From: a virus
DNA length: 26,396 nucleotides
Strand: one strand, 5' to 3'
Virus record (IMG/VR): IMGVR_UViG_3300003690_000097
Coordinates: 1 to 26,396 of that record
Part shown: one piece after another, positions 14,735 through 21,951 of the stretch
How positions within the stretch are numbered: position 1 is the first letter of the stretch
How the letters are laid out: each line of letters begins with the position of its first letter
Notes under the pieces: model-generated
What the model saw: the letters and a program-made list of their open reading frames with translations, nothing else
Database searches by the model: none
Told to the model about the DNA's origin: nothing
Position numbers and translations under genes: made by a program

Positions 14735-14799
14735 CGATCATGAAGAGCGATCAGGGCTGAACGATCTTCGTCTAGGATGATAACAATACGGGATCGGCC
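14720..14799 (+). other. Hairpin 2: diverged copy with pairing preserved
   Basis: Arms 14720-14734 and 14785-14799 pair over 15 positions, three of them G-U. Inside, ATCAT/ATGAT (14737-14741, 14777-14781) and GAAGA/TCTTC (14742-14746, 14765-14769) extend the rod. Compared with hairpin 1, one pair has changed G-C to A-T on both sides and four others differ by a single change that keeps pairing. No T-run follows, so termination is unlikely here. It ends 27 bases before the next start codon. Confidence 0.65.
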
Positions 14800-14826
14800 A
14801 ATTCCTATATCATAAGGAAGAACGAA

Positions 14827-15102
14827 ATGCCCATTGCGGAATCAAGCGGGAATCAAACGGCTGACGCGGCTCTGAAAGCGACCAGCGGGATTCTTTATGG
14901 TGTGCAACTTAATGCCGCAGGAGATATTGCAACGATTGCCCTATACGATGGGACAAGTGCATCGGGGGTAAAGTTGATGGAGTTGGAAGTTGCCATAAAC
15001 AGTTTCAATTATATATCCATCCCTGGCGGGATAAGTTTTGCCACAGGGCTATATGCCGATGTTACTGGCACTTCCCCTGTCTATGTTGCATGGTATAGCT
15101 GA
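14827..15102 (+). CDS. Small beta-rich putative virion protein, 91 aa
   Basis: The ATG follows ATAAGGAAGAACGAA. The protein (MPIAESSGNQTADAALKATSGILYGVQLNAAGDIATIALYDGTSASG...ISIPGGISFATGLYADVTGTSPVYVAWYS) has the pattern of small phage proteins with GxLxGv.vn...tat..LYDg followed by pGi.F.tGLyv..tG. These are common in head or head-tail regions and probably fold as a beta-sandwich. A decoration or surface role is likely but unproven. Two hairpins lie in the gap upstream. Confidence 0.7.
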   Translation: MPIAESSGNQTADAALKATSGILYGVQLNAAGDIATIALYDGTSASGVKLMELEVAINSFNYISIPGGISFATGLYADVTGTSPVYVAWYS

Positions 15103-15126
15103 GAGACTAATCGGGGGATAAAAATT

Positions 15127-15873
15127 ATGGTCGCTGGAATGTCAGCGATGAAAGCGTTGGTGGATCGAAAGATTCAAGATGAGGACGGCATCCTTTCGAC
15201 GGCGGCAGATATATACGCCCTGATCGATGATGCCGTGAATCGATACTCTATATATCGTCCACAAGTATTGGTGGAAGATGAGGCGGGAACGAGCGGATTC
15301 GATTATCAGATAGCAGGAACGGCGGGGACAAATCTGCTGGCAAGTTGGGAAAAGAACTTCTCCATTATCAACAAAATCATTTATCCCGTTGATGATGCTT
15401 CTGCAACAGAAACTGTCATTGATGTGGACGACTGGACGATAATCACAAAGGTGGTTTCTGGAACTCAGCGAGACAATATCCGTTTCCTTACGGCAACTCC
15501 AACCAGTGCTGAAACGTTCAGGGTATTTTATACGGCCCGCCATGTAATAAGCATAGCCGGAAGCGAGAGTTCAACCGTTGCAACTGCTGATGATGAAGCC
15601 ATCGCAAACTTGGCATCGTCTCTTGCCATGCAAGTCATCGCTGCCAGATATTCATCCCTGAAGGATTCGTCACTCGATGCGGATGCTACTGATTATGTCA
15701 CCAGGGCATCCGAGGCTTTGAGAGTTTCGGAAGCGTATCATTCGGCATGGATGCGGCACATGGGAATCAGTGATGATGAGAACGATGTCCCTGCCGCTGG
15801 ATTTGTTGGCGATCTTGACATGCAAGCACCGCATCAGGGTGGGTGGCTGTTCCACGAACAGCGAAGACGTTAA
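15127..15873 (+). CDS. Head-tail connector/adaptor protein
   Basis: 248 aa. The pattern is that of a phage adaptor family: helical start (DIYALIDDAVNRYSIYRP), a beta domain with DYQIAGTA...WEKNFSIINKIIYPVDDASATETVIDVDDWTII, then RVFYTARHVI. The helical end is ATADDEAIANLASSLAMQVIAARYSS...DADATDYVTRASEALRVSEAYHSAWMRHMG. Such proteins bind under the portal and close the head after packaging. The position between head and neck genes agrees. The last 35 residues are an acidic, glycine-rich tail. Confidence 0.75.
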   Translation: MVAGMSAMKALVDRKIQDEDGILSTAADIYALIDDAVNRYSIYRPQVLVEDEAGTSGFDYQIAGTAGTNLLASWEKNFSIINKIIYPVDDASATETVIDVDDWTIITKVVSGTQRDNIRFLTATPTSAETFRVFYTARHVISIAGSESSTVATADDEAIANLASSLAMQVIAARYSSLKDSSLDADATDYVTRASEALRVSEAYHSAWMRHMGISDDENDVPAAGFVGDLDMQAPHQGGWLFHEQRRR

Positions 15874-15876
15874 ATC

Positions 15877-16359
15877 ATGTCATTTGAAATCAAGAAAACT
15901 GGTCGGATTTTCTCTCGCCCAGAATCTGTTATCAAACGACATCTGGAAGCGGGGATGTCCGAGATCGCGGCTTATGGTGAGAAAGTGATCAAACAGAAAA
16001 CTCCAAAGGGACATACCCGCGCCCTTGTTGCGGACATCGCTGGCGAATGGAGGAAAACAGCGGCTGGACTTCGTTCCAGGTGGGGGACTTCTCTTATTTA
16101 TGGGAAGGTTGTTGAAGAGGGGCGAAGACCGGGACGACGACCTCCACCATCTGAGGCACTTGAGCCGTGGGTGAGGCGTATTTTGAGAGTGCCAAGAAAT
16201 CAAGTCAAATCTGTTTCTTTCATTATCGCAAGATCAATTGGGAAGAAGGGAATTCCTGCCAAGGGAATGTTTAGCAAATCCGTTGATACAATCGAAAGAT
16301 TCTCGCGGTCGCATCTCCTGAGACGCATCCAACTGATGACCAAGGAACTTTCAAGATAG
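15877..16359 (+). CDS. HK97 gp10-like neck/tail-completion protein
   Basis: The 160-aa protein starts three bases after the adaptor stop. It has the gp10 pattern: a helix over residues 15-45 (VIKRHLEAGMSEIAAYGEKVIKQKTP), a strand region with AGLRSRWGTSLIYGKVVEEGRRPGRRPPPSEALEPWVRRIL, and VSFIIARSIGKKGIPAKGMF. The combination of Y...VEEGRRPG and ARSI...GIPAKGMF is characteristic. These proteins join the head connector to the tail terminator in long-tailed phages. Confidence 0.8.
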   Translation: MSFEIKKTGRIFSRPESVIKRHLEAGMSEIAAYGEKVIKQKTPKGHTRALVADIAGEWRKTAAGLRSRWGTSLIYGKVVEEGRRPGRRPPPSEALEPWVRRILRVPRNQVKSVSFIIARSIGKKGIPAKGMFSKSVDTIERFSRSHLLRRIQLMTKELSR

Positions 16360-16368
16360 GACTCTTCG

Positions 16369-16677
16369 ATGGATTCGAAGTTTGTCATCACCCTGGCCGC
16401 TGGACTTGCGCTTCAAGCTGCCGCCGCTGTTTGGTGGCTGGCAACATTGAGCGCAACGGTCCAGCATAATGACTTTCAGATTCAAATGATTGCAAAAGAT
16501 GTGGCGAAGAATTCCAAATTCGTTGAACTTTGGCCCGCCGGGAAGTGGGGAAGTGGAAGTCTCCCATCTGATGTGCGCCAAGATTTGAAGATCGGTACCT
16601 TGGAAATGAATGTGAGGAGATTGACAGATCGGATTTTCAATGGCGGGAACAAGTCAAAATGTCATGGGCAAACATAA
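16369..16677 (+). CDS. Small single-pass membrane protein in the neck region
   Basis: 102 aa. Residues 5-27 (FVITLAAGLALQAAAAVWWLATL) form one clear membrane segment close to the N-terminus, followed by a polar helical region with QHNDFQIQMIAKDVAKNSKFVELW and LKIGTLEMNVRRLTDRIFNGG. A membrane protein between neck and tail-terminator genes is unusual; it could be a superinfection-exclusion factor, a holin-like protein, or a virion-associated protein. The C-terminus overlaps the next gene by 19 bases. No family is recognised. Confidence 0.65.
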   Translation: MDSKFVITLAAGLALQAAAAVWWLATLSATVQHNDFQIQMIAKDVAKNSKFVELWPAGKWGSGSLPSDVRQDLKIGTLEMNVRRLTDRIFNGGNKSKCHGQT

Positions 16678-17102
16678 GAACGAAGTTAAAGACGCTTATC
16701 GAGGCGGTGAGCGGAATCGGGATCGTGCATGATTATCAACGATGGTCAGTTGAATCGGGCGATGATGCAACCTTGTTTGTCTCGTCTGGAAGATACAACG
16801 TTTGTTATATCACACGGGATGAATCACTGGAGGACTTTGAAGCATCCGATCAGCATTACAGGAGACATCAGGTCCGATTGATCATGTTCTTTTCTGTTGA
16901 TGATTCGGATGCCACGGAGAAGACATTCTCGGATTTGATGGAAGCAATCTGTGATGATTTGAGAGCGGACGCAACCTTGACAACGAGTGCTGAAAGTTCT
17001 GCACCGCCACAGGTTGTCAATGATGGACATACTCGGTTCAGAGGAGCCTTATGTCATTACGGTGAAATCACGGTAGAAATAAGAGAGGACGTGACTTTCT
17101 AA
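16659..17102 (+). CDS. Tail terminator / tail completion protein
   Basis: 147 aa, overlapping the membrane-protein gene. It begins MSWANIRTKLKTLIEAVSGIGIVHDYQRW, then RHQVRLIMFFSVDDSDATEKTFSDLMEAICDDLRAD, then RFRGALCHYGEITVEIREDVTF. The order helix, four strands around a helix and a terminal strand is that of tail-terminator proteins (lambda gpU class), which cap the growing tail tube at the length set by the tape measure. The place between neck and tail tube genes supports this. Sequence identity in this family is low, so the fold assignment is by pattern and position. Confidence 0.65.
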   Translation: MSWANIRTKLKTLIEAVSGIGIVHDYQRWSVESGDDATLFVSSGRYNVCYITRDESLEDFEASDQHYRRHQVRLIMFFSVDDSDATEKTFSDLMEAICDDLRADATLTTSAESSAPPQVVNDGHTRFRGALCHYGEITVEIREDVTF

Positions 17103-17113
17103 GGGGTGCATTG

Positions 17114-17284
17114 ATGAAACGTGTAAAAGTAAATAATGATGTGGACGAAGTTCAATATCATCCAGAGTTGGGTGAGTTGGTGCCGGGGCAGGAAATGGAA
17201 GTAAGAGACGAACTGGCGGGTCTCTCCTGCTTCGCTCCTTTGCGTTCTGTGAAGAAAGATAAGGATAAAGGAGTTGACGAATGA
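17114..17284 (+). CDS. Small hypothetical protein, 56 aa
   Basis: The ATG at 17114 follows AAGGGG by about seven bases. The 56-codon frame ends in TGA 17282-17284, overlapping the tail tube ATG as ATGA. The sequence begins MKRVKVNNDVDEVQYHPELGELVPGQEMEV, has a hydrophobic patch (LAGLSCFAPLRSV) and ends in a basic/acidic tail (KKDKDKGVDE). Tight coupling to the tail tube gene suggests a tail-assembly helper or a short regulator. I do not recognise the family. Confidence 0.6.
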   Translation: MKRVKVNNDVDEVQYHPELGELVPGQEMEVRDELAGLSCFAPLRSVKKDKDKGVDE

Positions 17285-18321
17285 GCGCGGGCAGAGAAGT
17301 CATTGCGGCAGTGAGCAAGGGTGCGGCTTGGGGAACGGCAATCGAATCTGGTGCGTTGGATGGGTTTCTTATCACTGGGGAGGGCATGGGCGCGGGCGCG
17401 CCTGCGGATCTGGTCGCTGAAGAAGCCGGAATTGGATGGCAGCAAACGAGTGAGCCAGGGGATATTGATATTGAAGGAACCCTATCTGGATTCCTTCGAT
17501 ATGATTCCGCTGTCTGGAGATTGATTGCCGCTGGCATGGGGACGGCTGGTGCGCCCGCAACAGTTGATACCTCTGCCAGACTCCACACCTTCCAGCTTGC
17601 AAATTCCCTCTCGGGTATTTACGCAAGTGTGGCTTTTGATAAGGGGCCGGAAGTTTGGGATTATCCATCTGGAAAGGTCATTGGGTTTTCGATCTCGGGT
17701 GAGGCTGGACAACCCGTGACCTACGAGATCACCCTGCGGTGTGATTCGCTTTCGAGAAATACGAGCAGCGGTGTGAATAACAATTCCACGATGGCCAATG
17801 TGACATATCGCTCCAAGGCTACTCGGGTGCTTATGCAGCACCTTATCTTTCGGATGAATGTTGCATCTGGCTCGGCACTTGCGGGTGGGGATGCCATCTC
17901 AATTTCGAGTTTCACTCTTACGGTGGCGCGTCCGCACTCTACGGATCACACCGCAGGGACCAAGGCTATCATCGAGCCAATCGAGGACGGGATGCCAGTT
18001 GTTACGCTCGATATTGCGATTCCCGAATATACGGTGGGAACCCGTTTCGCGGAGATAGTTTCAAGGACGGCGAACAAGGCGGACTTGATTTTCACCAGCG
18101 GAACGCTTGCGGGGGCTGCTTCGCAATATTATCAGATCGACATTCCGATTCCACAACTGATTCTGACGGCTGGCGAATCTAATGTGTCGGCGGGGAGCAA
18201 ACTCACGCAAACATTCGCAGGGCGATGCGAGGAGGCACAGTCTGCTCCTTCCGGGGATATGGGGACCAAGCCATTCCGCATCTTCGTCCACAACAAGCAC
18301 ACCGCAGATGAATTCGCTTGA
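17281..18321 (+). CDS. Major tail tube protein
   Basis: 346 aa, located directly upstream of the G/GT chaperones, where the tail tube gene is expected. The sequence begins with a stretch usual in tube proteins (GREVIAAVSKGAAWGTAIESGALDGFLITG), then beta-rich repeats: EPGDIDIEGTLSGFLRYDSAVWRLIAAGMG, then GKVIGFSISGEAGQPVTYEITLRCDSL, ISSFTLTVARP and PIPQLILTAGES. Codons are GC-richer than in neighbouring genes, as often in highly expressed structural genes. It would polymerise as stacked hexamers around the tape measure. The assignment rests on position plus pattern. Confidence 0.8.
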   Translation: MSAGREVIAAVSKGAAWGTAIESGALDGFLITGEGMGAGAPADLVAEEAGIGWQQTSEPGDIDIEGTLSGFLRYDSAVWRLIAAGMGTAGAPATVDTSARLHTFQLANSLSGIYASVAFDKGPEVWDYPSGKVIGFSISGEAGQPVTYEITLRCDSLSRNTSSGVNNNSTMANVTYRSKATRVLMQHLIFRMNVASGSALAGGDAISISSFTLTVARPHSTDHTAGTKAIIEPIEDGMPVVTLDIAIPEYTVGTRFAEIVSRTANKADLIFTSGTLAGAASQYYQIDIPIPQLILTAGESNVSAGSKLTQTFAGRCEEAQSAPSGDMGTKPFRIFVHNKHTADEFA

Positions 18322-18330
18322 TGTCTTCTA

Positions 18331-18406
18331 GGCGCGTTTTAAGCGAAGTTTATCTCGAACGCATAGGATTGATCCGTTCCTGGTTAAACACGCCTTAGAA
18401 CGCGCC
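18331..18406 (+). other. Hairpin 3 after the tail tube gene
   Basis: GGCGCGTTTTAAG (18331-18343) pairs with CTTAGAACGCGCC (18394-18406) over 13 bp with one wobble, plus CG/CG across a bulged C. Inside, GTTTA/TAAAC (18348-18352, 18385-18389) forms a second 5-bp stem. Size and layout match hairpins 1 and 2. No T-run follows, so it is not a typical terminator. Confidence 0.65.
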
Positions 18407-18439
18407 CCTGTAACTATTTCGGGCGATTGGAGGTAGATC

Positions 18440-18859
18440 ATGGCAGGGATCTTCATCGATCCAAATGAGGTCTTCGATGTCTCCTTTCCAGAGGATGGTG
18501 TGGTCATTCAAGTTCGTCGCCTGGATGTGGATGAACAAGCCAAACTGGGAAAAAAGCATACTCGGATTATCCAGGGCAGAACGGGCCGACAGGAGGATTT
18601 GAACTTTGAACCCTATCGGCATGAAGCCCTGGAAAAGGGGATCAGTGGGTGGCGCGGGGTAAGAGATGAGCATGACAAGGAAATCCCCTTTTCGACCGAT
18701 CTGATTGCCTCTCTCCGACCCGTAGTGCAGGACAAGTTGTTTGCGGCGATTTTTGATCGGGAGGAAGAACTGCTGGGAAAGTCCGTCAGTCAGCCCGCAG
18801 GTACGGCGAGATTAAGGGAAGCACGCCCGGCCTTAGTTGTGGAGACTGTCGGAGGCTAG
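18440..18859 (+). CDS. Tail assembly chaperone, gpG-like
   Basis: 139 aa after GGAGGTAGATC. Residues 5-40 (FIDPNEVFDVSFPEDGVVIQVRRLDVDEQAKLGKKHTR) are beta then helical, and the rest is helical (RHEALEKGISGWRGV, TDLIASLRPVVQDKLFAAIFDREEELLG). Location between tail tube and tape measure is diagnostic for the G/GT pair. The chaperone binds the tape measure and recruits tube subunits, and is not in the virion. A slip site near its end (18775-18781) allows a longer frameshift product. Confidence 0.8.
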   Translation: MAGIFIDPNEVFDVSFPEDGVVIQVRRLDVDEQAKLGKKHTRIIQGRTGRQEDLNFEPYRHEALEKGISGWRGVRDEHDKEIPFSTDLIASLRPVVQDKLFAAIFDREEELLGKSVSQPAGTARLREARPALVVETVGG

Positions 18860-19140
18860 AGGAAGAGGAACAACTTGCCCAGGAAGATGAAGGCAATCCA
18901 TATGAACTTCAACTGCCCTGCGCGTCTTGTCCCTGGATCGATTTTATCGATGATGGAGAAAGTTTGGCGTGGGAGATATACTCCGTGATCTTGCATCCGC
19001 TTATCAAAGATTCTCCAATGGCGCAGGAGATTGCATGGGAGGCTCTTAATCTCAGGATGACAAGGCTGGAGGTTCGGAAACTTTTCCAACGTATATTGGT
19101 CTACGATGATCTGATGCGGCCAGAAAATGCCTCCAAATAA
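18440..19140 (+). CDS. Frameshifted tail assembly chaperone, gpGT-like (-1 shift)
   Basis: Reading join(18440..18781, 18781..19140) gives 233 aa. The slip site GGGAAAG (18775-18781) fits X XXY YYZ in the zero frame (G GGA AAG) and is the heptamer used in lambda. After the -1 shift the frame stays open to TAA 19138-19140 and adds 119 residues with a protein-like sequence. That extension has SCGDC and PCASC, a pair of CxxC motifs suited to metal binding, an acidic linker, then DFIDDGESLAWEIYSVILHPLIKDSPMAQ and EALNLRMTRLEVRKLFQRILVYDDLM. The extension has no start of its own. The T part normally contacts the tail tube protein. Confidence 0.85.
18775..18781 (+). promoter_or_regulatory. Programmed -1 frameshift slip site
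   Basis: GGGAAAG in the correct phase, 26 codons before the zero-frame stop. No strong downstream pseudoknot was found by eye. Confidence 0.85.
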
Positions 19141-19151
19141 GAGATGAGGTC

Positions 19152-21110
19152 ATGCCGAAGAGCAGTATATTCATCGAACTTGCAGTTACCGATAAGGGAT
19201 CACCCGTAGTCAAGAAGTTTGCGACCACGGTCGATTCCTCGATGAAGAAGGCATCATCATCCCACCAGACCTTTGCAACCAAAGCAAAGGCCAGCATGAG
19301 CAAGGCCGAGTCCAGCACGAAGCGTTTTACCAAAGCGATGACCTCCATGAAAACCCTGGTGGGCGGTGCCTTATTGTTTCTAGGGGGACGTGCCGTTCTC
19401 GGAGCAATGAAATCTTTTGTTTCGGCGTTTGCGGTTCAGGAAAAGGCTGTCAATGCTTTGAACACCGCACTGCGCACCCAGGGTATCTTCTCCAAGGAAA
19501 CGTCTAGGGATTTACAAAATTATGCCTCCTCTCTTCAACAGGTGACACTGTTTGGGGATGAAACGATTCTTCGGAATCAAGCCCTTTTGATAAGTTTCGG
19601 GATGCAGGGCGAGCAACTGAAGCGGGTCACAAGAGCATCCCTCGATATGGCACAGGCACAGGGCAAGGACATGAGGATGGCCGTTGATCTGCTTGGCAAG
19701 GCTTTCAAGGGGGAATTTGGAACCTTATCAAGATACGGAATCATCCTTGATAAGAACATTCCGAAATCCCTAAAGTTCGCGGCGGCTCTGACGGCAGTTG
19801 AGAAAATGTTTGGCGGATCTGCGGCGATGGCGGCCCAGACATATTCAGGGCAGCTGAAACAGATGGGCAACTCTATCGGGGATCTGAAAGAACAACTTGG
19901 AGAATTTGTTACCCGTGGATTGGCTATCGTTGCTGGAGCCCTTAAACCCGTCATCAAGTCGATGGGGGATTGGCTGACCAATAACCGAGACCTTATCAAT
20001 CTAAATATTGCTCCATTCTTTGAAGCCCTTGGGACGGCCCTCGAAGCGACTTTTACTATAATGGGAAAACTTGTGACGGTCAGCGGTGTTCTCTTGAAAA
20101 GCTGGCGGGTTCTGTTTCAGACTCAACGCGCAAGAGTTGTTCAGTCTATTGCGGAAGCGAAAACCAACGAAGAACTTATTGGGCTGTGGGATAGAAGCAA
20201 AGAGGCCATAGACCAACAAACAAAGAAATTGGATGCGGCTAACAAATCGGGGGGGGCCTGGGCAAAGCACACTGCCGCAGGGATTAATAATCAACTCAAG
20301 CAAATGAAATTGAAACATATGGAACTGCATGCGCAGATGGTAATACTGGGGACCGCATTTCCCAAAGTTTGGAAGACCATGAGAGATGAGGTGAAGAAGA
20401 CAGGGAAGGAGACAGATAAGACGACAAAGGAGATGAGTTTCTTCGTTAATGAATTTTCCGCATCGACGAAAGAATTCGCAGATGGGACGAAGGCGGTGAT
20501 CTCATACAATCGGGAATTCAGTGCCATCCCCTCAATGCACTGGCCTGTCATTAAAAGTCTGGAATTCCTGACCGAGGGGTCACATGATTTTGCAAATGAA
20601 TTTAAGAAAACGGGAAAGGTTGTCAAGAAAACTGCGCGGGAAATACTCGCCGATCAACGCATCTCTATCAGTGGTCAGAAAACCAGCTTCTCAACTTTAT
20701 GGTCAGCCATAAAGATCGGAGCGAATGAATCATATTTGAATATGAAGAGTTTTGGTGAGCTTGCAGTAGATTCAACGGTTAGAACTTTCGGCTTTATGAC
20801 GACATTCATTCAGGAAGGATTCTTCAACTTTCTAACAGGGAATTTTAAGGGTATCGGCGATGCTTTCGTAGGCATGGCCAAAAGCATTCTGCAAACCTGG
20901 ACAAATATGATCGCACAGATGGTAGCGCAATGGGCCGCGTCAAAAATTGCTGGTTACTTTGGAATTACTCTTGGCCCGACCGGGAGCGGCACCGGCACCG
21001 GCGGCACGGGACAAGCCGTGGGAGAAAAGGTGGTCGATATAGCTATCAATCAAGCGATTAATAAGGGTCTTAAATACGTTTTCGGCGGGGCGGCGGCGGC
21101 GGGAACGTGA
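19152..21110 (+). CDS. Tail tape measure protein (N-terminal, larger part)
   Basis: 652 aa directly after the GT frame. Helical and lysine/alanine rich (VVKKFATTVDSSMKKASSSHQTFATKAKASMSKAESSTKRFTKAMTSM). A hydrophobic segment at about 70-95 (LVGGALLFLGGRAVLGAMKSFVSAF) is followed by the common tape-measure block TALRTQGIFSKETSRDLQNYASSLQQVTLFGDETILRNQALLISFGM. It sets tail length and is ejected with DNA. The frame ends in GGAAAAGT; the following frame continues as tape-measure-like sequence with a GTGA overlap. If both parts act together the total is about 930 residues, which would suggest a tail of very roughly 140 nm by the usual residue-length relation. Confidence 0.85.
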   Translation: MPKSSIFIELAVTDKGSPVVKKFATTVDSSMKKASSSHQTFATKAKASMSKAESSTKRFTKAMTSMKTLVGGALLFLGGRAVLGAMKSFVSAFAVQEKAVNALNTALRTQGIFSKETSRDLQNYASSLQQVTLFGDETILRNQALLISFGMQGEQLKRVTRASLDMAQAQGKDMRMAVDLLGKAFKGEFGTLSRYGIILDKNIPKSLKFAAALTAVEKMFGGSAAMAAQTYSGQLKQMGNSIGDLKEQLGEFVTRGLAIVAGALKPVIKSMGDWLTNNRDLINLNIAPFFEALGTALEATFTIMGKLVTVSGVLLKSWRVLFQTQRARVVQSIAEAKTNEELIGLWDRSKEAIDQQTKKLDAANKSGGAWAKHTAAGINNQLKQMKLKHMELHAQMVILGTAFPKVWKTMRDEVKKTGKETDKTTKEMSFFVNEFSASTKEFADGTKAVISYNREFSAIPSMHWPVIKSLEFLTEGSHDFANEFKKTGKVVKKTAREILADQRISISGQKTSFSTLWSAIKIGANESYLNMKSFGELAVDSTVRTFGFMTTFIQEGFFNFLTGNFKGIGDAFVGMAKSILQTWTNMIAQMVAQWAASKIAGYFGITLGPTGSGTGTGGTGQAVGEKVVDIAINQAINKGLKYVFGGAAAAGT

Positions 21111-21940
21111 TAGGGGCTGGACCGGGTGTGTATGGCGCGGGGGGTGCGTACTCTTCCATGACACCTGCGGCATTCCAAGGGAGCGTTGGGATAGCTGGCT
21201 CGACGGCATTTGGAATGGGGGCGTCCTCTTTCGGGGCGGCCGCGCCGGGGGTGGCGGCGATGGCCGCGCCGGGGTATGCGACGGGGGCGGCATTCACCGG
21301 CACCGCAGTAGCGGGGGCAGGGCTGGCGATACCGGCGGTTGGGGTTATCCTGGGGGCGAAGATGCTCATAGAATCGTTCCTGATGGGCCCACCCGGTGAT
21401 CCGCAAGCACCGGACGCGCAGAGGCACGCGCGTGTTGGTGGCCCTATCATGGAACTGTGGGAAAGGAAGATTTATGGAGAGCAAGGCTATCAAGGGTCGG
21501 GACAGGACATTGGGACCAGTTTCTCTACCGAGATTGGGCAAGCCATGTCTTATCGGAACGATCTGATAGGGCTTGAGGGTGGTATTGTTCGACGAGACTA
21601 CATGCTTGATCTTTTTAATGCTCGTATGGATGAGGCGAAGGGAAGAGGAGCACCTGATATAACAGCGGATGATCTCCCTGACCCGATCCTATTTGCCGCG
21701 CACGGCTTCTCTGGAATCACCAATCGTCCAACGGCATTCATCACATCCGAGTTTGGACAATCCGAAAGAGTAAACATCGAGCCGACTGGTAGAAGAGGGC
21801 AACGCTCTGGCGGTGTCACGGTAAATATAGACACATTAAATATGGGATCGCATGGTGTATCTACACTGGAGAAGCGGAAGTTGGCAAGACAGCTTGAGTC
21901 ATTGATAGAAAAGAATCAACGGAGCCGTCATAGCGCATAA
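21107..21940 (+). CDS. Tape measure C-terminal part, separate overlapping frame
   Basis: A GTG at 21107 overlaps the preceding stop (GTGA). Residues 1 to about 95 are Gly/Ala-rich and hydrophobic (GAGPGVYGAGGAYSSM...AIPAVGVILGAKMLIESFLMG). The end reads GGVTVNIDTLNMGSHGVSTLEKRKLARQLESLIEK, as at the C-termini of many tape measure proteins. The frame is open upstream only to 21074, in a run of GGC/GCG. It could be read by coupled initiation at the GTG, by a -1 frameshift in 21074-21110, or it may be one gene broken by a sequencing indel. No clean slip heptamer is present. It may also be a separate minor tail protein. Confidence 0.7.
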   Translation: MIGAGPGVYGAGGAYSSMTPAAFQGSVGIAGSTAFGMGASSFGAAAPGVAAMAAPGYATGAAFTGTAVAGAGLAIPAVGVILGAKMLIESFLMGPPGDPQAPDAQRHARVGGPIMELWERKIYGEQGYQGSGQDIGTSFSTEIGQAMSYRNDLIGLEGGIVRRDYMLDLFNARMDEAKGRGAPDITADDLPDPILFAAHGFSGITNRPTAFITSEFGQSERVNIEPTGRRGQRSGGVTVNIDTLNMGSHGVSTLEKRKLARQLESLIEKNQRSRHSA

Positions 21941-21951
21941 GGGCAAGATCG

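Noticed and set aside
20940-21541. Several long reverse frames opposite the tape measure junction
   Set aside because: Produced by the strongly G-rich + strand; translations are Pro/Ala/Arg-rich shadow sequence.
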